NCBI GenBank assembly: GCA_006503535.1
Contig: QYRS01000007.1
Coordinates: 1,116,001 to 1,180,000, forward strand
From: Arthrinium phaeospermum
Taxonomy: Eukaryota; Ascomycota; Sordariomycetes; Amphisphaeriales; Apiosporaceae
DNA: 64,000 nucleotides
Direction: 5' to 3'
Below are positions 1-11,697 of this stretch, piece by piece; within the stretch, counting starts at the first letter, position 1; each line of letters opens with the position of its first letter. The position numbers and the translations under genes were made by a program. Under the pieces are notes generated by a model, which did no database searches, was not told the DNA's origin, and saw only the letters and a program-made list of their open reading frames with translations.

Positions 1-1665
1 TCTACCCGATGAGTTGGTACTTTCGTACAGAGATAGTCATGTAGCAGGAAGAAAGCAGGCCCCCACCTGGGAAGCTTTAGAGAAAGCAGTAATCTGTTTC
101 TCGAACGACCGAAGGATTCTGTTTCTAATCGATGCGTTGGACGAATGCGACCAAAGCGGGGACATCCTCGGATTCTTCTCTCGACTCCGGGAGAAGAAAG
201 TCCGATTCGGCGTCCTGATCACCAGCAGGAACGACGTCGATATCGAAGACGAACTTCAATCTGTCTCACGCCTTCAATTAGAAGCGCGTCGAACAGAAGT
301 CGATACCGACATCAAACATTACATCGATCAACGAACTGAGACAGACAGCAATTTGAAGTGTCTGGCCGTAACCATCAAGGGCGAGATCAAAGCGAGTCTT
401 TATGAAAGAGCAGCTGGCATGTATGTTATATGATCTGCTACCGAGGCAATGGCTAACGTACTCAGGTTTCGTTGGGCTCAGTGTCAGCTCGACGTGCTAT
501 CCCAACTCCGCACCATCAAAGCCATACGCAAGAATCTGGCCGAGTTGCCAAAGGGGTTGTTCCAAACCTACGAGCGGATCTTGAAGAAGCAGAACGCGGA
601 GGACACGATACTCCTCAGAAAGATCCTGCTCTGGGTTGCCTTTGCAGCTCTCCCGTTGAAGATGCGGGAGCTCCACGAAGCAATCGCGGTGGACACCGAC
701 ATGACCAGATTGGAAGAAGTGGAAGAGTCCCGTCTTAACAATCCGAAAGACATATTTACCCTGGGAGGAAGCCTCCTTACTGTCTCGGAAAGCGGTGTTA
801 TCAAGCTGGCCCATTTGTCCGTGAAGGACTACCTCCTTTCTACCGAGATCAAGAACAACCCACAAGTCTCGACGTTCGCAATGGACCTTATGGGGCAAAT
901 GAGGAGCTCGCAAGATGTTCCTTTGCTTACCTATCGTTGGACAGTCTAAGCGACGGCCCCTCCAGCACCCAGGACGACTGGGAACGTCGCCGGGCCCAGC
1001 ACCCCCTCGTCAACTACGTCGCCAAAGCCTGGACCTACCACCTTCGAGCGGCGGCCCTCACCCCGCAGCTCCACCACACCCTTTCCGAGTTCTTCACGGC
1101 CGGGCCGCGGTTCATGTCGTGGATCCAGGTCTTGAACTCGAACTGGATCTTCCAGTGGGACGAATACCCCCGGCACGCGACGCCGCTCTACTACGCCGCC
1201 TCGTTCGGGCTCCAGGAGATTGTCGAGGGGCTGGTGCGCGGCGGCGCCGACGTCGACGACGCCGGCAGCCGGTTCGGCGGCACGGCGCTGCACGGCGCCA
1301 CGCTCCGGGAGCACGTCGACGTCATGCGCGCGCTCCTCCGGGCCGGCGCGGACCCCTCCAAGGCGGACAACAACCTAGTCACTCCGCTGCATACTGCAGT
1401 CAGGATCGGCAATCCCGAAGTGCTGAAGCTGCTCCTGGACCACGGTGCGTCTAAAGAGGCAGCAGACAGCCTCGGCGAGACGCCTCGGAGTTGGGCCGAG
1501 AAGGCGGGGCAGGTGGTGTCTCAGAAGCTACTGGCGGGCGAGCTGTGGCAGCAAGTGGGCGGGGCGATCAAGTTGGAAAAAGGTGGTGGTGTTTACCAGC
1601 GTCCAGTCGCTTCTTTCCCTGCCTTAGCGGTCGCCCAGGGTCTTTCATTGCGTATTAGCACATAG
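1..1665 (+). CDS. NACHT-ankyrin NLR-like protein, 5' truncated by the window edge, with one internal frame break
   Basis: This is the C-terminal part of a fungal NOD-like receptor, a family of STAND NTPases used in self/non-self recognition and heterokaryon incompatibility. The open frame enters from the left edge. A Walker B-like stretch, ILFLIDALDECD, lies near 115-150. A 45 bp intron (421-465, branch-like gctaac) splits a codon; splicing gives AAGMFRWAQCQLDVL, the conserved fungal NACHT motif. A winged-helix-like region follows to about 880. Three ankyrin repeats lie at about 1165-1480 (ATPLYYAAS, GTALHGATL, TPLHTAVR). Between the two parts the frame moves by one base in the G run at 892-895: frame 2 stops at 949, while frame 1 carries the expected ANEELARCSFAYLSL and the repeats. 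One missing G explains this, as sequencing error or mutation. The family call is firm; whether the gene is intact is not known. The effector domain, if any, is outside the window. Confidence 0.85.
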
Positions 1666-1706
1666 CTTGAGATCATATTATCTATCAGCCCCCCTTCAAT
1701 CCCTAA

Positions 1707-2723
1707 TCAACCAAAGCTTCTAGCCAAACTGGTTTTACACAACTCCTCGAGCCCCGGGTCGCCCCCTGCCTCCCGGGCTACGAGGTCGTACACGACCAGG
1801 ATCCGCCAGACCCCCTTGAGATACTCCTTCAGCGCCTCCATGTCCGCCAGAACGTCCTTCGACCCCTCCTTCCACTCCAACTCGCCCGCCTCGTCCACGC
1901 CCCGCGTGTGGAAGAACTCGCAATGCACCAGGTTCTGCGCATCGTCGTCATACCGCCCCGACACTGTGCTCAGCATGTACCGATAGCTCTGGAGGTCCAT
2001 GTAGACCCGACGGCCCGGCACCTCCTCGCCCGTCTCGGTCTTGGCGGGATCGCACACCTCGGACCCCTGCTCCTGCAGGACGACGAGCAGGTTGAGGTAG
2101 AGGTACGTCCGGAGCGCCTCCTCGGCGATCCGGTTGACCGGGTGCCGAATCCCACGCACTCCGTCCATAAAGTCCCACAGCTTGATGCCCGGATGGTTCG
2201 CCACCAGGAGCAGCGACTCCATAATCTCCTCCTTGAGCTCCTTGCGATCCGCCGCAGCGCAGAGCGCGGGCGGCGCGCCCGCCGCCTCCATCATCAGGAC
2301 CTTGACGGCCTCGCCGTGGCGGGTGTGGTCGCCGATGCCGCCGCACTCGGTCCACTTGGTGATGGGCTGCAGCTCTCCCCAGACGCGCCCGGGCCCGAGC
2401 GGCAGATCCGAGTGCTCGAGGACGTGGTCGTCAAAGTAGCGCCGCTGCAGCTCGTCCGGGTAGACCTTGCGGTCCCCGGGCTTGGTCCACTGCTCGGCGC
2501 GCGCGCGCAGCTCGGCTTGGGGCCGGAACTTGGCCCGTTCCGTCTCGGCGAACTCTTGGACGCGCTTGGCGAGGGCGCGGCAGAAGTACTCGACTTCCTT
2601 GCTTGCTTCGCCTTTCTCGGACCGGAAGATGTCTTTGCGTTGGGGGTGGTCGTGGTAGGACATTTTGTACTTAAAGTGGGAGGCCAGGGTGTTCCACGGC
2701 AGTGCGTGGGCTTGGTGCGCCAT
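1707..2723 (-). CDS. Hypothetical protein, 338 aa, single exon
   Basis: An uninterrupted 338-residue frame begins with MAHQAHALPWNTL and ends in LARSFG. The coding strand is GC-rich with strong third-position bias, unlike the surrounding non-coding DNA, so I take it as real. No catalytic motif, signal peptide or membrane segment is visible. The protein is acidic and helical-looking, with charged stretches at about residues 40-95 and 150-200 and a hydrophobic helix LYLNLLVVLQ near residue 220. I do not recognise the family and give no function. It is convergent with the NACHT-ankyrin gene: the two stop codons are about 40 bp apart. The ATG was chosen as the first in-frame one, and an A/T-rich leader precedes it. 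Confidence 0.65.
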   Translation of the reverse strand: MAHQAHALPWNTLASHFKYKMSYHDHPQRKDIFRSEKGEASKEVEYFCRALAKRVQEFAETERAKFRPQAELRARAEQWTKPGDRKVYPDELQRRYFDDHVLEHSDLPLGPGRVWGELQPITKWTECGGIGDHTRHGEAVKVLMMEAAGAPPALCAAADRKELKEEIMESLLLVANHPGIKLWDFMDGVRGIRHPVNRIAEEALRTYLYLNLLVVLQEQGSEVCDPAKTETGEEVPGRRVYMDLQSYRYMLSTVSGRYDDDAQNLVHCEFFHTRGVDEAGELEWKEGSKDVLADMEALKEYLKGVWRILVVYDLVAREAGGDPGLEELCKTSLARSFG

Positions 2724-3211
2724 TGTGATGTGTTTCGGTGCAAAGTATTGTATATGTCAGGTTTGTTATTGTTGTTGTTGTTCAGGTGAGCGCCCCAAGG
2801 GTTGATCGAACTGAGATGTAGGAAGAAGATGGTGGAATAAAGTATCGTGTCACAGAGCTGTGCTGGTTTTGAAGATATCACGCTTACGCCTCCTGTTTCA
2901 TGAGTCCTCGCCTTGCCGCCGAATGACTCCAGCTTGTGGAGCCCGGACCCTCGGTCCAACGGCATGGTGCAGGGATCATGACTCGAAAGAACTACTTTGT
3001 CCAACCGCAACCGATCCTTGCCTGAATTGGGTATTCAGATGGGACGAATACCCTCAACATACAACGTCATTCTAATTATCAAGTCTTCTTGTTAGGACTC
3101 GGGGAATTGACGAGCAGATGCTGTATATTATTCAACCAGAAATATAGAGATGGGGTAACCAACCCGTTTATAATGTGTCCAAGGCTGCAGTTTACGGGAT
3201 AATACGTCCAA
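2724..3211. other. Intergenic region with a relict ankyrin-gene fragment
   Basis: There is no intact gene here. A TTG-type microsatellite lies at about 2764-2781. At 3025-3075 the plus strand encodes NWVFRWDEYPQHTTSF and then a stop, matching NWIFQWDEYPRHATPLYY of the neighbouring NACHT-ankyrin gene (1141-1191). Most differences are C-to-T or G-to-A, so this looks like a RIP-mutated remnant of a related gene. Confidence 0.55.
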
Positions 3212-4925
3212 TCATGCCTCGTCGATCTTGAAACCTCCCACTACACGTTTCTGAAAGAACCCCTCAGGATCCCACCTCGAAGCCACCCGCCTCAACTGAG
3301 CAAGCCTGTCGTGGCCATACGCCTGCATCACCCTCTCGTCAGGCTGCGCATAGTTAGGGAACACCCAACGGGACCCCAGCCCCCGCTCCGACGCGACCCG
3401 GTCGACGTCGCGCAGAAAGGCATCCACGGGCGCGAAGGCCTCGGCGTCGTCGGCGGCGTGGTGCCAGTTGTGGCAGATCTCGACGATGACGAGGGGCCCG
3501 TCTTCGGGGCGGAGGCCGAAGAAGTTGGTAGTGGCTTCGGTGCCGCCGCCGTCGTCTTGGGCATTATGAGCGTTTCGCCGCCGGGCGCAGGACGCTTCGA
3601 TGACGCAGGCCGGGACCGGGAGGAAGGCGAGGGTGTTCATGAGACCGGCTGTGTGCCGCGTGCGGCGGACGAGGTCGTACCACATGTCGATGATGGTGTT
3701 GAGCAGGTCCAGATCGAGTTTGACTGAAATAGACTTGTAGGAGTTCCTACAATCGTGAGCAAGACACGTCGTGAATGTAAAAGCTCATGATAGCAAAAGG
3801 GTTAAGGACAAGCTACTAACCTAGACCCGTCTTTCTTGGCCAGATCGCCCACCTCCTTCGCATACGCGCCGTGCGTCACCTCGCGCGGTATCGGCGTCCC
3901 CGGGATCCGCGTCCACAGAGCCACGAACTCAGATAGATTATCCTGACCGGCGGCGCCCGTCGAGGATGACGACACGGCGATGATCTTGACGGGCACGTAC
4001 GGGACATGCGTAATGGACCAAATGACGTGGTCCACCACGGGCTCCGTCTGCCCCTCGGCGAGCGCGGCGTCGAACGGGCGGCGGCTCACCTTGACCAGCG
4101 CCTCGAGCGTGGCCTGCCGCGCCGGCGTCAGGTAAAACATGTAGGCGCACCGGAAGTGCGCCGGGTGCGGGAAGCATTCCATCTCCACCGCGGTGACGAT
4201 GCCGAAATTGGTGGACCCACCGCGCAGGGCGTCCCAGAGGTCCTCCGTTTCCTTATCGCTAGAAGTAGTAGTAGAAGAAGAAGAAGAAGAAGAATGGGTT
4301 GCGCGCACAACCCGTCCCGAGGCCAACACCACCTCCCACGCCGTCACCAAGTCGGCCCCGAAGCCGCGCTGGTACGAGAAGAAGGAGATGCCGCCGCCGA
4401 GCAGGAACCCCACGACCCCGACCTGGCCCGCGCGCCCCCGGCCGTCGTGAGCGGCGGGTCGTGCGCCTCGAGCGCCGCGTACACGTCGCTCCAGCGGTGG
4501 CCCGCCGCGATGCGCACCCGCCTGCCGCCATCCAGGATCTCGATGCCCCGGACGCCGCGCATGTCGATGGTGACGCCGCCCGCGGCCTTGGCGGCGCCGG
4601 CAAAGGTCGCGTGGCCCCCACCTCGGACGGCGAGGGGTACGGAGGGGGGCAGGGACCGCTTCAGGGCCTTGACGAGGGCCGATACCTCGGCGGTGGACGT
4701 GGGGCGCGCGACGGCCGCGGAGCGCACTTCGTTGGCTTGGGCGGTGTGGAAGCCCGTCTCGCTGTCGGCGAACTCGGGCGTGCCCGGGAAGTAGAGCAGA
4801 TCATCGCAGCTCCTTCCCGACTCTCCCAGTTCTTCGGCCAGGCTTGTCCGAACCGCTTCCGCCCATTCCGGTGGTGACGGCTGTGGTGGAGGACCTTCGG
4901 GTTGAGGGGCTTTGCTGAAGAACAT
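3212..4925 (-). CDS. FAD-linked oxidoreductase, PCMH/berberine-bridge type, two exons, one frame break
   Basis: This is a flavin-dependent oxidase of the kind common in fungal secondary metabolism. Exon 1 is 3821-4925 and exon 2 is 3212-3746. The 74 bp intron (gttagt..tgtag) joins GSR to NSYKSISVKLDLD. The PCMH FAD-binding domain spans about residues 65-250: VRGGGHATF carries the His expected to bind FAD covalently, followed by GFLLGGGISFFSYQRGFGADLV. The BBE-type C terminus is WDPEGFFQKRVVGGFKI. The frame breaks in the G run near 4436-4440: one missing G would join TTAGG to RAGQVGVVG, and with it exon 1 has the phase that exon 2 needs, giving about 546 aa. No Cys lies at the second flavin-attachment position, so attachment would be through His only. 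A GAA-type microsatellite at 4264-4292 encodes a Ser-rich insert. I see no clear secretion signal, since the N terminus MFFSKAPQPEGPPPQ is Pro-rich. The substrate is unknown. Confidence 0.85.
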
Positions 4926-6108
4926 GATGATGTCGAATGGGGTACTATCACATAAAAGGAACCGCGAAGCGCAGGGTGCGCTGTGACTTCAGTTTATCTA
5001 CCTGCTGGTTCCAATCCCCCTTGCGCCGGTCCCAGCGATCGCTGGGTCTACAGTAGTCCAGGGACCTAGTCGCTTACTACTGCTGTAGCGCTTACATCGT
5101 CAGCTTGCCGTCGCGCTTGTCGAACTTTGGCGTGATAGACTAGCTCGAACAAGGCGCCACCTTGAAACAATTACCACATGGGCTGCATGGGTATACTGCT
5201 TCTGCGGCCAGCACCGACTGTTGCTACTACGTCTGCGAAATAGTTCCTATTGCCAACAAGCTCCTGGTAAGCATCTGGACATTTCATTTCAGGATCTTGC
5301 TACTGTATTGTCTGGAAGCTTCTGGTTACCTTCATTGTTGGGACTTCAAGCGACATTTGATACCCATGGTATGCTAATGTATGCACACTGAAAAGTAAAA
5401 CAAGAGGTCCGAGCCAATTTGGGAGATTGTAAGCGCACGCCGGAAGTCATCAAATGTACTACGCACGTATGCACAGCAATGTGTAACCACCATTGATGCG
5501 GTTACAACCAACCAAGGTGAAGATGATTTTTCCCTGGCCAAACACAATGTCACACCACAGAGAGCTGGTTGCTCATGCGTGACTTCCAGCACAACGAACC
5601 TTTCTTTCTGTCATTGCTTTACCATAATTACTCTCATGGAAATCCACATATGCCCTCAACGACTTACACCCGCTGGTCTCCTACTCGGCCCGAAAGCTGA
5701 AAGCTGAGATATCGTATCACAAGTACTCTACTACACGATGGCAGCCAGTTCTTCTTTATCTTCCTCAATTGATGCCAGGTCTTTTGAGTGGCGCAAGCCC
5801 GTGCCACCCGAGTGGGCCAGGTTCGGCGTGGAGGTCGAGGGTTGTGAGGAACAAGCTCTCTGCTCTCAGCAAACTAGATGCCCGAGTCGCCCCTGCCCCT
5901 GTCCAAGTACTCACCCGAGACCTTCCCGCGACTGCCCGCGCCAAGTACTGACTGATCTCGGAGCAAATGGGAACTGTTATGTTGATTATAATAGTACATG
6001 AGTGGTAAGCTTCAAGGCCAAGGCAGAATGGAATATATTGATACTAAATGTCCCCTCTATGCTGTATTAATCAGCCCTTCTCCCCATTAGTCCCGATGAT
6101 GACTGCGA
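4926..6108. other. Intergenic region, no gene recognised
   Basis: This holds the upstream region of the FAD oxidoreductase (minus strand) and the 3' flank of the next minus-strand gene. Only short frames occur, without recognisable protein motifs. A near-palindrome, cccagcgatcgctggg, lies around 5030-5045. Confidence 0.5.
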
Positions 6109-7575
6109 TCATTCCAGCCCCTCCTTCTTCCGCAGTCGCCGAGTCGCCCTTTCTTGACGTTCCTGATTCTGCTTCTCCCGCTTCTCCTCCTGCTCCTTGG
6201 CCTGCTCCTCCGGCTTCTTCGCCTGCTTCATGGCGCGTTTCTTGGTGCCGGTCCGTTTCTTGGGGGTATCGGACTCGGTCTCGTCCCAGAAGCCGTCGTC
6301 GTCCTCCTTGTCCCGCGCCGACTTGGGCTGCTTCTTCGTCTTCACCGGGACGGGCAGCTTCACCGGGACGGGCCGCTGCACCGTGCCGCCCGGCAAGTGG
6401 GCCTGGTAATACCCGGCCGAATACCCGCTGCCCAAGGGCATCTCTTCGGTGCCGAGCTTGAAGGGGCTCATGCGCGGGGACGACGGCTTGGGGGGCGGCG
6501 GCGGCACATGGTACTGGTGCTGCTGCAACACTGGTTGCACCGACAGCTGCAGTCCAGGCAGTCCTGTCTGCTGGCCCGGGACCATTGGCGACCACCCGCG
6601 CAACTGCCATTCCCGGAGTCTCTGGTTGTTCTGGCAGTGCTGCTGTTGCAGGTTCGCCTCGACGACCTCGCAGGCCTTGATGCCCTCGTACTGGCGCTCG
6701 GTCAGGGGCCGGTAGCCGTCCATGACCTGGCACCAGGCGAGGTGGATGTAGTGCAGCTGGTGGCGCAGGTGGTAGGCGGGGCCCGGGTGCAGGCTCTTGT
6801 AGACGGCGGCCTCGCAGGCCCGGTTGGTGGCGTCGAGGATGTCGGCCATGAGCGCGCGCGCCCCCAGCATCTCGTCGACGGTGAACTGCCGGAACTTGGC
6901 CAGCAGCGCGTTCTGGATCTCCATGGTCATCCCCAGGTTCTCGGGCGGCACCTTGTCCCGGTAGAAGTTGAGCTCCTCTTCCGTCTGCTGGAGGCCCCCG
7001 GGGTTGGCGGCGGTCGCTTGCGGAGCCGCGGCCGTCTCGTCTTCGGTCCCGTCAAAGGGGGTCGGCTCGGGCGGCTTGGGCAAGTCGTTATGAATCTGCA
7101 GGGGAGGTGAAAGCGGTGCATTAGATCGAGCAAACAATATAATGCCCTCTCAGATGCCGGGCAAACTTACACCGTCCATTTGTGCCAACTGTGGGCCGGT
7201 AAGAAGCGCTATACGCTGCTCCCTCGTCGATCCGATGGGGATATGAAGCAGTCCTTCCGACAAGACCTGGTCCAGACGGGGTTGAAGGCTTGCTTCCCAT
7301 TGAAGTCTGATGAATATTGTTAGTGTCATGTGCTTCCTGAAAGGGGGATGCCTCGGGGCAAGTAATGGGACTGACTTGAGAGACCGTAGAGAAAACCCCC
7401 ATCCCCAACCTCGCATCTCGGCCGTGATGACACGCCAGCGAACCTCGCGCACCTTTCCCAGAAGCGAAGCCCGGCTGGGTTGCAGCATGCCCCGAAGGCA
7501 GATACTCCTCAGCAGATCGATCTCTGCTTCCGGGGACCAAAGGAGGGGATGTCTACCCGTTGCCGTATAAGCCAT
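6109..7575 (-). CDS. Conserved-looking hypothetical protein, 440 aa, three exons
   Basis: Exons are 7376-7575, 7171-7306 and 6109-7095. Introns of 69 bp (gtcagt..tcag) and 75 bp (gtaagt..tgcag) keep the frame exactly and give 440 residues. The N-terminal 110 residues contain LLWSPEAEIDLLRSI and, across intron 1, LQWEASLQPRLDQVL. The middle is helical with aromatic and His residues (HPGPAYHLRHQLHYIHLAWCQ, then RPLTERQYEGIKACEVVEAN). A Gln/Pro-rich linker with a PPPPPKP stretch follows, and the last 60 residues are strongly charged, with KKRTGTKKRAMKQAKK as a likely nuclear signal and a Lys/Glu coiled-coil tail. A nuclear, possibly chromatin- or RNA-associated role is inferred only from this composition. 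I do not recognise the family. An alternative donor (gtctct, 8 bases upstream in the same phase group) is weaker than the one chosen. Confidence 0.75.
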
Positions 7576-10500
7576 GGCGTGCTGTAGAATTCTAACCAGT
7601 GGTATAATATATCCAAGTAGATGGGTTAATGTTTGTGCGGAAGCACCTTGAGAAGCTAAAGTCGAAATATGTGCACTGGCAATGTTTACAGCAGATGGTC
7701 TACACTCAACAAAATGTCAATGTCAGGAAGGAAGTCTACGGGTTGGAGCATGCATGGCAGAGTGGTGGCTGAGAGAAGCGCCATGCCGTGCATGAAACGC
7801 CGATAGGGAACAAAGACGTGTCGTTTCCGTTCCAGTTCTGGACGCATTCATTTGAGACAAGATATATGTGCAGACAAAGGCGCTAAGCAGGTCTGGCTCG
7901 GGGCATGATGCAAGTTGTTGTCTTTGTTTGGATCTAAGACAAAGAATGTCTGGCAAAACATTAACTCCAAACCAACTAGTTCCTTAGGTAATTAAACATG
8001 TTATCTACTTTTTACGCATCTGACAGTGTGATACCGGCTCAAGTTTACTTGGCCGACACTGATGGACGTTGCAACCTGTGTGACTATTTCGATTGCATGT
8101 CCGTCAGCCCTTTGCCGTCTCAAGTATATTTTTAGCGACGCAGGTTTCATTTAGCTATTCAGTGCGCTTTTTAATACATGGGTTACAATTAGTTTTCGGT
8201 GTTCACCAGTAGTCCTGGCCAATGGCATGCCACGAGTGTGTATCCCAGTTCGCGAATCAGGGGTAACTTGAAAACAACAATAAATTGCACTTCAGGTGCA
8301 GTATGATATAGAGCTCAACGAAGGGGATCAGTCCATATGTCAGATTTCTCAACCTGCTGGCAATTCCAATATCCTCTGACCCCGTGTGCATTGTGAGCTT
8401 CGCCAACGACACGTCGACCACAGACCGCAGAGGACATGCTTCCCTTCCCTGCACCAACACCCGCCCACAAGGACCCATTACGATGATGATATCCCATACC
8501 AGAACGCTGCTGCACTGGCGCGAAGATGTGCCTTCGCACCTCTAGAGAAGACTAGCCAGATATGCGTCCCAGCGCTGTAAGCTGCAGTCAATGAAGAAGA
8601 GTCATTTCGCGGTGGTTTGGAGGTGCGCTTTCCCAGGGATGCCCAGCCAGTAATGAATTGCACGAATTAACCATGATGGAAATCGCCACCGCTCTACAAC
8701 TACTGGCCGCATTCGTGTGTTTTAACCAGAGGAAAGGGGTCATATATTATACGAACCAAGGCACAATGAAAAAGGGTTTCCACTCAAAAGATGAGTGCAT
8801 CTCTATGATTGAACCGTGTACAAATTTTCATTAGAATCGGAAAACGAAATTACAACCTCGTAGCTTAATTATGTCGGAATGATATCCCCTTTTTTATATC
8901 AACCCGAGGAGACTGGGATCCAAACACTCGATTGATACAGCACACAATGTTTTACTGCATACATTTCCCAATATGGAACCTTATAGCCATGGAGAATTGC
9001 CAGATCCACGATACTTGATACAATGGAATACAGCAGGGTGCTGCAATTCGACGGCTCCTGTGTTGTACAAACAACTGATCAGCTATGCCTCAAGGCCTCT
9101 CAGCCCCCTGACTCAAAGAGATGATTGTAGTCATGCTTCCTCGTAATTATGACTTGATTGTATTTAACGTATCCTTATATCACCCAAAGCTTCTCAACAA
9201 CATACGATGTTCGTTTGCTGGAACCTCGTCAGTGACCCATAGCCTCTACTTTTCACGTACTTCACAGCCAATCCCTCCAGGAGAACACACACAAGCAAGT
9301 GATAGCCAATCCCAGAAACGGTGACATGGGTATCTTTTTACGAAGTAACAACCTGGTATCTCTGCACCTTACCTCGTATGTTAAATCAGTGTTTGTCACC
9401 AACCCGGATTCTCCAGGTTGTGAGGATTCTATTACGAATAGAGATACACATCATGATGCTATCAAGCAAGTCAAATTGCGTGCGAGCCAAAGTATCACAA
9501 CGATCCCTTTCGGGTCCTCTACCGTTCAATATCTACATACTACTACAAGTCTTGCCCCGGGACTGGAGACAGACATGGTGATCATCCCCAAGTGGTCTGA
9601 CTTTTCCTCGTCGTTCAGGGACCAAGGTCCTAGTCAGTAGGTTTGACCATCGTCCACACGTCAATGGCACCAAGGACCGTCACCACCCTGAAAGACCCCC
9701 CGTCGAAGCCAAGCAAGCCACCAGAAGATCCAGCAGCACCACCTGTGTACACGCCCCTATATCCAAACCTCCCGTCTATACCAAGCTGTATTATTTCATA
9801 CCCTTGGGCAATTATCATCTCCACCAGCCAGCCGGCCCTGCCACCTCTTCCTCGACGTGGCCAGTCCGCAACTCCCCTGACAGCAAAGGGGGGGAATGGC
9901 CACCACCTGACTCAGCCTCCCTGATAAGCCCCTGAATTCTTCACCTCGGTCTAGCATCGCCCGTCTGTTATGTCCTTCTGGCGATCCCTCTCAAAAAGAT
10001 CCGCTAGCCGCGCTAGCCTCTCCTTAAAGGCCCCCCCTCTGATAGACACCTGTGCATAGACCTGTCAAGTACGTAGACCGAGTCCTACGCTACGAAACCA
10101 GCACAAGCTTGGTTTCCGGGAGCCTGGTCCGGTAGGTAGGCCATGTTCGGGCACCCCGAAAAAAAAAGAGCAGAGTACACATAATAGGCCTCCCCGGGGA
10201 CAACGAGCCGGGTAGGAGGGGGAAAAAGAGGACGCAAGATTGATCGACCAGCCCGCACGTACCGCCTCCTGTCGCCGGCCCAGCTGCACATACATATGTA
10301 TAAGCCTCCAACCCCACCATCGTGCCACCTGTCATCCGCATTTGGGCCGAGCAAAGGAGAATAGGCGCGTTTAACGGTTCATCCCTCCACTAACGGTCAG
10401 CTGTCAAACTTGCCAACCCAGGTTTCTGGGTCAAAAGTCGCCTCGCAGGCTCCATCCCCGACCCCTCTTCGTGTCGGCACACGGGCCACAATGCCAGCTG

Positions 10501-11673
10501 GCATACCGAGGCTTCATATGAAAAGGGAATGAATGACCGCAATATCACCACAAGGTGCCGACCGAGAGACGGGCTCGTCTCACCGTACCACGTTGCCCTC
10601 CACCTGCAAACTAATGCATGTCTTAATATAGCCTCTTATAGCACATGTCTTGGCAAAGGGGACCGTCCATGTGGTGGCCGGAGGCAGTCAAGTAGGTAGC
10701 CGTCGGAAAGCCTCGTCATGTCTCAGCTCCGGAAACGGCAGAAAAGGTATGTACTGCAGGCATTGCCGTCACCGCTTCGTTGTTGTTGTTGTTATTGTTT
10801 CGTCTGATATGCCCGTCCCTTGCCCTATTAATGTTTCAGAGATTGGTTTCGAAACACGGAGCAGAACACGGAGAGCCAAGCAAAGACACCCAACTGGCCA
10901 GTGCACGCTCCTGTTTTGCGCCAATAACGCGATTAGCTATACTTACTTATCATGGCTCTGGTATACCTTATCGCGACAGCCGGCATTATCAGGTTTTGAC
11001 AGCGTGCACGGGCTTTGTGCACGCGCCTTGATCCTCTAGGTATATCTGGTCGTGATATCATAAGCTTCCTCTTATTGCGTTGCGTTAAACGAAGGATGAG
11101 AGGGTGACAACGGAGCATGTGTCGCAAGAAATGTTCCGATGCAACGCAGCCAAGGCCAAAGGTCCAAACGCAGTGCTGACCTCTATTCATCATTTTCACT
11201 TTGTGACAATGGCGACCGGGGCCCGCTCAACAGCCAACCCATGGGCCGGATTACAGATGGCGCCATGCAAATACAACAGAGCAATGCCACGAAAGGCACG
11301 GGAAAGAAGCGCGCAATAGAATAGACCTAGGGACAGATCGCTCCGATCGATGCAAGAAAGGCAGCCTGACGGCACCAGTCGGAGGGGGAAAACAGTGCGC
11401 CAGTCAATCGAGGAAACCGACAGTAGATGCCATAGTTGGCAGCTATATCAGAAGGATATACGCATCAACACTGTTAGTTCCATTTGAAGTCGCAGCCACT
11501 CATGAAAGAGAGCGCGAGTGACTCGATCGTCTGCGTGTCTCGTCACATATCGCATCTTGGCACATCGCTTTCATTCGGAGATTTATCAACACTCTCGGCT
11601 CTTCCTATCGACGGCGGCAGACAGTGAGAGGGAGACAGGTGAGTGACGATACGCTGGGCCGACAAGACGGCAG

Positions 11674-11697
11674 ATGGGATGGGATGGGATGGGATGG
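11674..11697 (+). repeat. Pentanucleotide microsatellite (GGGAT)n
   Basis: About four to five head-to-tail copies of gggat lie in non-coding DNA. There is no sign of function. Confidence 0.8.

Noticed and set aside
1908..2789. 293-codon plus-strand frame
   Set aside because: Antisense shadow of the 338-residue gene, with Leu/Val/Gly/His repeats typical of reversed GC-rich coding DNA.
6154..7110. 318-codon plus-strand frame
   Set aside because: Antisense shadow of the GC-rich minus-strand gene. It is Leu/Gly/Arg-rich and without motifs.
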